A DNA stretch of 7,925 nucleotides from an archaeon. Lineage in GTDB: Archaea > Hydrothermarchaeota > Hydrothermarchaeia > JALTZZ01 > JALUTC01. The stretch covers positions 1 through 7,925 of the forward strand of contig JALTZH010000255.1 of the NCBI GenBank assembly GCA_027051265.1. Direction: 5' to 3'. The translations under genes were made by a program, and so were the position numbers. Shown here one piece after another: positions 1-5,529 of the stretch. Numbering within the stretch: position 1 is the first letter of the stretch; every line of letters starts with the position of its first letter. The notes beneath the pieces were generated by a model. The model had not been told where the DNA came from, made no database searches, and saw only the letters and a program-made list of their open reading frames with translations.

Positions 1-674
1 GCCTGAAAGATATACCATACGAAATGACAAAAGGTTTAGAATTAATCGCAATTCCAAAGAGAGAGGATCCTGTTGATGTTCTAATTTCAAGAGATGGAAA
101 AAAACTGAGAGAATTACCAAAAGGATCGATTATTGGAACGAGCAGTATTAGAAGAAAAGCAATGATATTAAACTTCAGAAACGATTTAATTGTAAAGGAT
201 TTACGTGGAAATGTAGACACTAGATTGAGAAAGTTATTTAGTGGTATGTATGATGCCATAATCTTAGCAAAGGCCGGTATAAAAAGAATGGGGTTTGAAA
301 GATATATTACCGAGGAGTTAAATCCTGAGGTTTTTCCTCATGCTATAGGACAAGGAGCAATTGCTGTTGTTTGTAGGAGAGATTTTGAGCATAAAGAAAT
401 ATTAAGAGGAATAGACGATTATAAAACCAGATGCGTTACTTTGGCAGAGAGGGAAATTTCAAAAACAATTAAGGCTAGTTGTCAAATACCCATAGGTGTT
501 TGTAGTAAGATTCGAGGATCACTTTTTGAGCTAAGAGCATTTCTGTTTTCGTTGGATGGTAAAATTAAACTTGAAGCTAAAGCTGAAGGAAAATTGGAAG
601 ACTACTTAAATATCGGACGTTATGTTGGAGAATTGTTGCTTGAAAAAATGAAAGAAAAAAATCTGATTTTTTAA
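1..674 (+). CDS. hemC: Hydroxymethylbilane synthase (porphobilinogen deaminase), 5'-truncated by window edge
   Basis: This enzyme condenses four porphobilinogens into hydroxymethylbilane in cytosolic tetrapyrrole synthesis. The frame is open from base 3 and begins with LKDIP, the end of the family's HSMKD[VIL]P motif, whose Asp is the catalytic residue. About 70-80 N-terminal residues therefore lie left of the window, and the ATG at 24 is internal. Further family signatures follow: GTSSIRRKA (bases 135-161), DLRGNVDTRL (about 198-227), HAIGQGAIAV, and the dipyrromethane-cofactor cysteine in SCQIPIG (Cys codon 480-482). A short third domain ends at KNLIF. The usual EGGC context of the cofactor cysteine reads KASC here, a small departure from the family. 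The gene ends 19 bases from the convergent purP gene and overlaps its own T-rich terminator. Family assignment is secure; only completeness is unknown. Confidence 0.96.
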   Translation, partial: LKDIPYEMTKGLELIAIPKREDPVDVLISRDGKKLRELPKGSIIGTSSIRRKAMILNFRNDLIVKDLRGNVDTRLRKLFSGMYDAIILAKAGIKRMGFERYITEELNPEVFPHAIGQGAIAVVCRRDFEHKEILRGIDDYKTRCVTLAEREISKTIKASCQIPIGVCSKIRGSLFELRAFLFSLDGKIKLEAKAEGKLEDYLNIGRYVGELLLEKMKEKNLIF

Positions 675-680
675 TTTTTT
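667..680 (+). terminator. Oligo-T terminator of hemC
   Basis: Two T6 runs (667-672 and 675-680) separated by AA straddle the hemC TAA stop. No stem-loop precedes them, as is usual for archaeal intrinsic termination on T-runs. The location between convergent hemC and purP fits. The role is inferred from sequence alone. Confidence 0.45.
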
Positions 681-693
681 ACAAATCTAAAGT

Positions 694-1794
694 TTATGTA
701 ACGATTTTGTCAAGCATTCCTTTCTTTGCTGCGTGTTTAATCTCCATCGCAACCCTTCTACCAGGGGGCATTTCCTTAAGATGTTTCCACTTATGATATG
801 GTGATCCAGCATCTAAGCAAGGAGATCCAGGTATTCTGGGCGAAACATCAAAGACATAAAATTTGAGATCGATGGTAAAAGCACCTTGTAAAGCGAATAA
901 ACCTATGATTCCCGGTGGATATTCCTTCTTAGAAATTTCAACGAATTTCTCCGCAGCTTCAAAAATTTTTTCTATTTGAGATTCTCTTAAAGTTACGGCA
1001 TAATGTCCAATCTCAACATTTTGTATTGGAATGTTTAGTTCCAATTGATCTTTGGCTGGTAAATCTAAGTAACCATCTATATTCGTCTGAATCCTTCTAT
1101 CGAAACCTAAAAGTTCTAGTTCATCATTCAATATCGAGTAATAAAAGTTAGCGTTAAACTTTGCACCAATTATATATTCTTCTATAGTTGCTTTCTTTAA
1201 GTCTTCTTCATCGATGATTCCTTTCTCTATACGATCTCTCGCCTTTCTCTTAAAATCTTCATAACTTGTTGCAAAAAAGAAAGCTCGTTCAATTTTTCTC
1301 TTCTTTTCAGGTACTTTAATTATAACAAGACGATCAATTTCATCTGGGGATTTGAATATCTTAGGCATATTTATACCAGCTTTTTCCAGTAAGTAATATT
1401 GATTTCTTGGCAAATTTCGTTCTTCAATTTTCAACATAAATCTGTTACCATGTATTGGGACATAAAATTTGTTCTCTATGTTGTTGTAACCTACATATAC
1501 CGAAAATGATCTTGAAGGAACAAATATCGTGTTCAGTTCCCTTAGTTTCTCTTGAACACTCTCATCGATCATGTCGGAAAATTTTTCCAGAACAATTACT
1601 TCATCAAAAAGATTTCTAAAGTACTTGGCATATGTTTTTTCTCTACCTTTCTGACAGATTACGACGGTTTTCATTTTTTCAAGTTTTGCACCATATGCCA
1701 TTTCTAGAGCAGAATGGGAACCTATAACTCCTATATGAATGTTATTATAATCATATTTTCTAACGATCTCTTCTATCTCGTCATGTTTTATCAT
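694..1794 (-). CDS. purP: PurP-family formate-dependent FAICAR synthetase (ATP-grasp)
   Basis: PurP is the archaeal ATP- and formate-dependent ligase that formylates AICAR to FAICAR, replacing the folate-dependent PurH step. The 366-residue product matches the family along its length (characterised proteins are about 360 residues). It has an N-terminal DUF1246-type domain with GSHSAL (residues 25-30) and QEKLRELNTIFVPSRSF, a central ATP-grasp region with IEEYIIGAKFNANFYYS and NIDGYLDLPAKDQLELN, and a C-terminal DUF1297-type domain ending GRRVAMEIKHAAKKGMLDKIV. I chose the ATG at 1794 because MIKHDEI aligns with family N-termini; the GTG at 1806 would only add MLFI. No Shine-Dalgarno is visible. 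It lies 40 bases after cmk and may be cotranscribed, or use a weak TTAAATT box near 1822-1828. Oddity: residues 161-171 are lysine/arginine-rich where Methanocaldococcus PurP has a glycine-rich nucleotide loop, and the C-terminal segment reads SPRIPGSP. It may therefore be a PurP paralogue of differing activity. Confidence 0.88.
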   Translation of the reverse strand: MIKHDEIEEIVRKYDYNNIHIGVIGSHSALEMAYGAKLEKMKTVVICQKGREKTYAKYFRNLFDEVIVLEKFSDMIDESVQEKLRELNTIFVPSRSFSVYVGYNNIENKFYVPIHGNRFMLKIEERNLPRNQYYLLEKAGINMPKIFKSPDEIDRLVIIKVPEKKRKIERAFFFATSYEDFKRKARDRIEKGIIDEEDLKKATIEEYIIGAKFNANFYYSILNDELELLGFDRRIQTNIDGYLDLPAKDQLELNIPIQNVEIGHYAVTLRESQIEKIFEAAEKFVEISKKEYPPGIIGLFALQGAFTIDLKFYVFDVSPRIPGSPCLDAGSPYHKWKHLKEMPPGRRVAMEIKHAAKKGMLDKIVT

Positions 1795-1834
1795 AATAAA
1801 TAACACGAACTTAACAGAGAAATTTAAGCAAGGT

Positions 1835-2365
1835 TTAATTTTTATCCTTTAAAAATATTGTAGCGTTATAAATTATTTCACAAATTTGATCCGGACTAAA
1901 TTTTGATGTGTTTATGATTAAGTCAAAGATTTCCAAGTTGTTAACATCAATCTTATAATATTTCTTATATCGTAACATTTCACTTTTTTCACGTTCAACT
2001 ATTTCCTTCAACGCCTTTTCATAAGGTACATTTTCTCTAACTGAAACCCTTTTTGCTCTTATTTCTAATGGTGCGATAAGATAAACCTTAAGATCACAGT
2101 TTAATAACCATGCTCCCAATCTACTATCTATGATTATGTTTTCCTCTTTTTCGGATAATTCCTTTTGTCTTTTATCTATTTCAAAATCAATGGAAGGATC
2201 AGACTCTGCTAGTTTTGAAAGCTCGATTAACGATAGATTTTTATCCTTTGCAATTTGTCTGAAGATTTCACCTGCCGAGATATATTTGTAATTTAATTTT
2301 TTCGCTAGTTTTTTTGCAACAGTCGTCTTCCCACTGCCAATTTTCCCACTTATAACAATTCTCAT
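1835..2365 (-). CDS. cmk: Archaeal cytidylate kinase
   Basis: This cytosolic P-loop kinase phosphorylates CMP/dCMP to the diphosphate using ATP. The 176-residue product is the normal size for the short archaeal Cmk type. The Walker A motif GKIGSGKTT is at residues 7-15. [11 protein letters not shown] follows as the nucleotide-monophosphate region, then [11 protein letters not shown], and the Arg-rich lid segment RAKRVSVRE. The start ATG overlaps the L34e stop as ATGA (four bases), so the two genes are translationally coupled; a weak AAGGA lies about 11 bases upstream inside L34e. The L34e-cmk pairing is familiar in archaea, where ribosomal protein L14e and truB often come next; here purP follows instead. 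Adenylate kinase-like specificity cannot be fully excluded, but the context strongly favours Cmk. Confidence 0.9.
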   Translation of the reverse strand: MRIVISGKIGSGKTTVAKKLAKKLNYKYISAGEIFRQIAKDKNLSLIELSKLAESDPSIDFEIDKRQKELSEKEENIIIDSRLGAWLLNCDLKVYLIAPLEIRAKRVSVRENVPYEKALKEIVEREKSEMLRYKKYYKIDVNNLEIFDLIINTSKFSPDQICEIIYNATIFLKDKN

Positions 2366-2640
2366 ATTGGAAATTCCTTTCTAACTCTTGCTTTTATTTC
2401 TTCTCTCATGCAAGATGAACACAACGTTCCACCGAAAGGTCTATTTGGTCGCTTGCGAGATTTGGGTAATCTTCTAAGTTTTGAAGCCCTTTCTCTAGGA
2501 ACGGCATTCAGTGGTTTTTTACATATAGCACATTTAGCATAATCTGGTTTTCTTTTCTCATAATGTATTACAGTTCTTCCACCTGGTGTTTTAACATAGA
2601 TTCTACGTAAAGAATGAGTTCTTCTTGAAGGTCTAGGCAT
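2362..2640 (-). CDS. rpl34e: Large ribosomal subunit protein eL34 (L34e)
   Basis: This is a basic protein of the archaeal/eukaryotic large ribosomal subunit. The 92-residue product begins [20 protein letters not shown] and carries two cysteine pairs, CAIC (Cys37, Cys40) and CSSC (Cys74, Cys77), which make the expected zinc-binding knuckle; between them is a highly basic stretch, [18 protein letters not shown]. The start at 2640 is chosen over upstream in-frame starts because the family begins MP-R-xS-R-T and because a strong ribosome binding site precedes it. It is the first gene of a minus-strand group with cmk (4-base overlap) and probably purP, and it is divergent from purD. Confidence 0.96.
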   Translation of the reverse strand: MPRPSRRTHSLRRIYVKTPGGRTVIHYEKRKPDYAKCAICKKPLNAVPRERASKLRRLPKSRKRPNRPFGGTLCSSCMREEIKARVRKEFPI

Positions 2641-2643
2641 TAA

Positions 2644-2650
2644 ATCACCT
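2644..2650 (-). promoter_or_regulatory. Shine-Dalgarno site of L34e
   Basis: On the minus strand AGGTGAT lies three bases before the ATG at 2640. It is a seven-base perfect match to AGGAGGTGAT, the complement of the usual archaeal 16S rRNA 3' end. It is the only strong ribosome binding site I see in the window and decides the L34e start. It implies a leadered mRNA whose transcription start lies at or right of 2650. Confidence 0.65.
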
Positions 2651-2660
2651 ACATTTATTT

Positions 2661-2682
2661 CTTTTATATAATATTTAATTTG
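2661..2682. promoter_or_regulatory. Divergent TATA region between L34e and purD
   Basis: The 61 bases between the divergent starts (2641-2701) are almost pure A+T. They contain TTATATAA at 2664-2671, which is its own reverse complement and so is a TATA box on either strand. Its centre is about 34 bases upstream of the purD ATG, giving a short leader there. For L34e the centre is only about 27 bases away, which would cut off the Shine-Dalgarno site; the adjacent AATTAAATATT (minus strand, about 2671-2681) is a better placed TATA for that direction. The sites are inferred from sequence and spacing. Confidence 0.5.
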
Positions 2683-2701
2683 AAAATGCAAAAAATTAAA
2701 T

Positions 2702-4030
2702 ATGATTAAAGTTCTTTTAATTGGCTCCGGTGGTAGAGAGCATGCTATTGCATATGCTTTGAAAAAAAATGAGAACGTTAAACTTTATGCTGCAATGTTT
2801 AACAAAAATCCTGGTATAAAAAAACTAAGCGAGAAATTTATAGTAGAAAAAGACTTAAACAAAATAGTTGAGTTTGCAAAGAAGAATAACGTAGACTTCG
2901 TAATTGTTGGTCCAGAAGATCCTTTAGTACATGGAGTTGCGAACATGTTGGAAAAACATAACATACCATGTGTTGGTCCAAAAAAAGAAGTTGCAATTAT
3001 AGAAGGCGAGAAAATATTTGCTAGAAGACTAATGAAGAAATACAACATACCAGGACTTGTTGAGTTTAAGGAATTCGACAACTATGAGGATGCTGAAAGA
3101 TACATAAAGAATTATAAAAAGGAGTTTGCAATAAAACCAAGTGGATTAACGGGTGGAAAAGGTGTCAAAGTTTTTGGGGATCATTTCAATACTATAGAAG
3201 AAGCTTTAAACTACGTGAAACAAATTATAGAGAAAAAAATAGGTGGTGGAAGATTTTTAATTGAAGAAAAAATTGTAGGTGAAGAGTTTTCGTTTCAAGT
3301 CTTTACGGATGGTAAAAATTTCGTTGAGATGCCGATAGTACAGGATTATAAGAGAGCGTTGGAAGATGATAAAGGTTGGAACACAGGAGGCATGGGATCG
3401 TATAGTTGTGAGGATCATAAACTACCTTTTTTAGAAGAAAAGGATATAAATACGGCAAGAGAAATTGTTCGAAAAACTCTAGAGTCGTTATATAAAGAAA
3501 CCGGAGTATATTATAAAGGAATTCTGTATGCACAATGCATGGCAGATAGATATGGTACAAAACTAATAGAGTTTAATTGCCGATTTGGAGATCCAGAAGC
3601 TATGAATGTCTTACCAATACTTGAAAGTGATTTTGTAGAGATATGTTATAAGATATTGGAAGGAAATCTTAAAAAGAAACATGTAAAATTCGAACATAAA
3701 GCAACCTGTTGCAAATATGTTGCTCCAATAGGATATGGGTTAAATCCACCAAAACCTTTTGAAGTTAAGGTTGATGAATATTCGATAGAAAAATCTGGTG
3801 CATTGTTATTTTATGCGAGTGTAAATGAAGAAGATGGTAAAATATTTACAACAACATCTAGAACTGCTGCATTAGTAGGAATTGCAGAAAATTTAAACAG
3901 AGCTGAACAAATCGCCGAGAATGCGACTAAATATATTGTTGGTGAAAAATTATATCATAGACGAGATATAGGTAAAAACATAGAAAAAAAAGTAAAAAGA
4001 ATGAAAGCCCTAAGAAGTATGGATACGTAG
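2702..4030 (+). CDS. purD: Phosphoribosylamine-glycine ligase (GAR synthetase)
   Basis: PurD is the cytosolic ATP-grasp enzyme of the second step of de novo purine synthesis; it joins 5-phosphoribosylamine and glycine with ATP hydrolysis. The 442-residue product is of normal single-domain length. The N-terminal domain has [13 protein letters not shown] (8-20) and [12 protein letters not shown] (69-80). The ATP-grasp part has [14 protein letters not shown] (145-158), [14 protein letters not shown] (186-199) and [21 protein letters not shown] (214-234). The metal/catalytic segment is [18 protein letters not shown] (290-307), and [10 protein letters not shown] leads into the C-terminal domain. 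It is divergent from L34e and converges on the small minus-strand gene with only four bases between stops. With purP it contributes two non-adjacent steps of the purine pathway within this window. There is no Shine-Dalgarno, so a short-leader or leaderless mRNA is likely. Confidence 0.97.
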   Translation: MIKVLLIGSGGREHAIAYALKKNENVKLYAAMFNKNPGIKKLSEKFIVEKDLNKIVEFAKKNNVDFVIVGPEDPLVHGVANMLEKHNIPCVGPKKEVAIIEGEKIFARRLMKKYNIPGLVEFKEFDNYEDAERYIKNYKKEFAIKPSGLTGGKGVKVFGDHFNTIEEALNYVKQIIEKKIGGGRFLIEEKIVGEEFSFQVFTDGKNFVEMPIVQDYKRALEDDKGWNTGGMGSYSCEDHKLPFLEEKDINTAREIVRKTLESLYKETGVYYKGILYAQCMADRYGTKLIEFNCRFGDPEAMNVLPILESDFVEICYKILEGNLKKKHVKFEHKATCCKYVAPIGYGLNPPKPFEVKVDEYSIEKSGALLFYASVNEEDGKIFTTTSRTAALVGIAENLNRAEQIAENATKYIVGEKLYHRRDIGKNIEKKVKRMKALRSMDT

Positions 4031-4034
4031 GAAA

Positions 4035-4403
4035 TCACCACCATGCGGAATTTTTTATCAAATCAATATATAGATTAGTATAAATTTTATTAGTTTTAAT
4101 ATCTTTTATTTTATATATTCTAATAAAGCATGTTTCCTGCTTTTCATAATCGTAATATTCGATAAAAAAACCTTCAATAATTTCAAAAGATTTAATATCC
4201 AAATCTATTATTTCGCCACAACTAATCCTCGATATTATTCTTTCAGATTTTTTTACAAAACTTTCACTAATCCTTTTTAAAATTTCTTTTAAACATGTTT
4301 CATGTTTGAAGTTAATAGCTAATATCTTATTATTTCCTCTTTCTCTTATTTTATACCAATTAATATTGTTCTTAAAAATTTTTAGTATCTCTTCTAAATT
4401 CAT
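4035..4403 (-). CDS. Hypothetical 122-residue protein downstream of tRNA-Phe
   Basis: I do not recognise this protein. It starts MNLEEILKIFKNNINWYKI and ends in NSAWW. The pattern suggests an alpha/beta protein: an N-terminal helix, a strand (KILAINF), an amphipathic lysine-rich helix (about 36-54), then several beta-strand-like stretches (FEIIEGFFIEYYDY, TCFIRIYKI, IYTNLYIDLI). There are no signal peptide, membrane segment or known motif; the three cysteines (37, 62, 92) are not spaced as a metal site. It is strongly A+T-rich and rich in Ile, Lys and Asn. It begins 22 bases after the tRNA-Phe 3' end on the same strand, with no Shine-Dalgarno and no room for a promoter of its own, and its stop is four bases from that of purD. 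The full-length open frame fitting neatly between neighbours favours a real gene, but that is inference. Confidence 0.6.
   Translation of the reverse strand: MNLEEILKIFKNNINWYKIRERGNNKILAINFKHETCLKEILKRISESFVKKSERIISRISCGEIIDLDIKSFEIIEGFFIEYYDYEKQETCFIRIYKIKDIKTNKIYTNLYIDLIKNSAWW
4051..4056 (+). terminator. Possible oligo-T terminator of purD
   Basis: A T6 run lies 21 bases after the purD stop, inside the 3' end of the convergent small gene. This is a plausible but weak archaeal terminator; short T-runs are common in this A+T-rich DNA. Confidence 0.25.
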
Positions 4404-4425
4404 AATATAATTAAGAATTAGAATT

Positions 4426-4498
4426 TGCCGCGGCGGGGACTCGAACCCCGGACCACTCGGTCTTCAGCCGAGCGCTCTCCCAGCTGAGCTACCGCGGC
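4426..4498 (-). tRNA. tRNA-Phe (anticodon GAA)
   Basis: A complete 73-base cloverleaf without intron and without encoded CCA. The acceptor arms 4492-4498 and 4427-4433 pair in seven G:C pairs; the D stem is GCTC/GAGC, the anticodon stem CTCGG/CCGAG and the T stem CGGGG/CCCCG. The loop CTGAAGA (4461-4467) places anticodon GAA at 4463-4465, followed by G37, the base modified to wyosine derivatives in tRNA-Phe. Conserved T8, G15-C48, G18G19, TTCGA in the T loop and discriminator A73 are present. Nineteen of 21 stem pairs are G:C, which stands out against A+T-rich surroundings and is typical of high-temperature organisms. It lies 71 bases after the endonuclease V stop and 22 bases before the small hypothetical gene, on the same strand. 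Confidence 0.98.
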
Positions 4499-4510
4499 GT
4501 TATGCTATAT

Positions 4511-4530
4511 TATTTCATAAATTTTGAAAA
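4511..4530 (-). promoter_or_regulatory. Possible TATA/BRE of tRNA-Phe
   Basis: Upstream of the tRNA, the minus strand reads CAAAATTTATGAAATA (about 4511-4526), resembling an A-rich BRE followed by a TATA box. Its centre is about 20-22 bases from the tRNA 5' end, slightly close for a start with a leader. A preceding T7 run (near 4527-4533) could end the endonuclease V transcript. This is a weak call, and cotranscription from the infB group remains possible. Confidence 0.3.
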
Positions 4531-4569
4531 AAATATCAACAGAAAAATTGAAGCGTTTTCTAATTCTAT

Positions 4570-5220
4570 CTATATAAAAGGTTTTATACCATTTTTAAAC
4601 ATATTTGCATAAACATGAGCCAATTCTATAGGATTTTTCTTTACAAATTTTAGAAAAACGCTTAAACATGATTTTAGGGAGATCCTATTCCCCGGACTAA
4701 TATAAAACTTCTTTTTGTTAACGTTTACTAAGTAACCTAAAACATTGTTCCCATATATTATTTCGAAAATGTTTTCATATATTTTTTTACCTATATTACC
4801 AAATAACAAATTTTTAGCAACACCTATGGTTGGTTTTTTTAACAAGACACCAACATGACTAGCTATACCAAATCTTCTTGGATGAGCAATACCATGACCA
4901 TTAACAAACAATATATCGTACTCGTTAATAAATCTTTTAGCAAGCAATACTATTGGCTTTAATTCTCTAAAAGCTAAAAAGCCTGGTATATAAGGGAAAT
5001 AAACTTTAGTTTCCAATGTATGAATAGCTTTAATTCTTAAGTTAGTATCAATAATAACCAAAGATGCAAATGCTTTGTTGTTTTTATAAGCTATATCAAC
5101 ACCAGCGACAGTATTTATTTTATCAAAACAATCCTCTAATAATATTTTCTTTGATAATTTAATCTGAAATTCTTTCAACTTATTTATCGTTTCTTTATCA
5201 AATTTTGAATACTTGTGCAT
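4570..5220 (-). CDS. nfi: Endonuclease V (deoxyinosine 3' endonuclease), with Asn at a metal-ligand position
   Basis: EndoV cleaves the second phosphodiester 3' of deoxyinosine (or inosine in some RNAs) to start repair of deaminated adenine. The 216-residue product is of family length and carries its signatures: VAGVDIAY (Asp42), the wedge PYIPGFLAFRE (76-86, Glu86), GHGIAHPRRFGIASHVGV (108-125), TIGVAKN (Lys136), YISPGNRISL (173-182) and AHVYA (His202). By spacing, Asp42, Glu86, Lys136 and His202 match Thermotoga maritima Asp43, Glu89, Lys139 and His214. The position matching Asp110, the Asp of the usual DGxG motif, is Asn107 (codon AAT at 4900-4902), so metal-dependent activity may be altered. 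The start overlaps the DUF424 stop by 23 bases, implying cotranscription with infB and DUF424. No Shine-Dalgarno is seen. Family assignment is firm; catalytic competence is not. Confidence 0.93.
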   Translation of the reverse strand: MHKYSKFDKETINKLKEFQIKLSKKILLEDCFDKINTVAGVDIAYKNNKAFASLVIIDTNLRIKAIHTLETKVYFPYIPGFLAFRELKPIVLLAKRFINEYDILFVNGHGIAHPRRFGIASHVGVLLKKPTIGVAKNLLFGNIGKKIYENIFEIIYGNNVLGYLVNVNKKKFYISPGNRISLKSCLSVFLKFVKKNPIELAHVYANMFKNGIKPFI

Positions 5221-5512
5221 GAGGAATGTTCTGTACTTCTATGACGTTTTCTTTATCTACTAAACCTATTTTTATAGCTAGTGAGACAATTTCCTTTCCC
5301 ACTATGTTTATTATCGTTGCTTCGTTTAATAGCCTTATAGCTTCCTCCTCATTTATAAGTGTACCTTTATAAAATTCTTCCTTAACATTTAGAACGATAT
5401 CGTTGTTTTCAAAAACCTTTCCACATATATCTTTATCACAACACGCTAAAAGTATTTCGTTACTTACATAATAAACTTTTGCATAAAACTTTTTCTTTAA
5501 CTTTTTATCCAT
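5198..5512 (-). CDS. DUF424 family protein
   Basis: This 104-residue protein matches the archaeal DUF424 pattern as I recall it: an opening beta region (YAKVYYVSNEILLACCD), GKVFENNDIVLNV, EEFYKG (45-50), a charged helix ending in LLNEATIINIVGKEIVSLAI, and the closing VIEVQNIPHAQVFKI with its NIPHAQ signature (95-100). The biochemical role of DUF424 is not established to my knowledge. The neighbours argue for a link to translation: it starts 17 bases after the infB stop on the same strand and overlaps the endonuclease V start by 23 bases. No signal peptide, membrane segment or zinc motif is visible, although there are three cysteines (24, 25, 30). The N-terminal DKKLKKK may be a short extension. 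A T7 run between infB and this gene could reduce read-through, or serve as part of a promoter. Confidence 0.85.
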   Translation of the reverse strand: MDKKLKKKFYAKVYYVSNEILLACCDKDICGKVFENNDIVLNVKEEFYKGTLINEEEAIRLLNEATIINIVGKEIVSLAIKIGLVDKENVIEVQNIPHAQVFKI

Positions 5513-5529
5513 TAATAAAAAAATATTTT

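Noticed and set aside
1795-1806. GTG at 1806 as the purP start
   Set aside because: It adds only MLFI before MIKHDEI, and the ATG at 1794 aligns with the family N-terminus.
2641-2691. Upstream TTG at 2691 as the L34e start
   Set aside because: The added 17 residues are not part of L34e, they cover the promoter, and the strong Shine-Dalgarno at 2644-2650 fits the ATG at 2640.
2785-3560. Minus-strand open frames inside purD
   Set aside because: They lie antisense to a well-conserved enzyme, have low-complexity hydrophobic translations and no family resemblance.
4426-4498. Intron in the tRNA-Phe anticodon loop
   Set aside because: The anticodon loop is exactly seven bases and the cloverleaf closes without any insertion.
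5513-5529. T7 run on the minus strand between infB and DUF424 as a firm terminator
   Set aside because: It is a single run in very A+T-rich DNA, and the 17-base gap suggests cotranscription, so it is not listed as a terminator.
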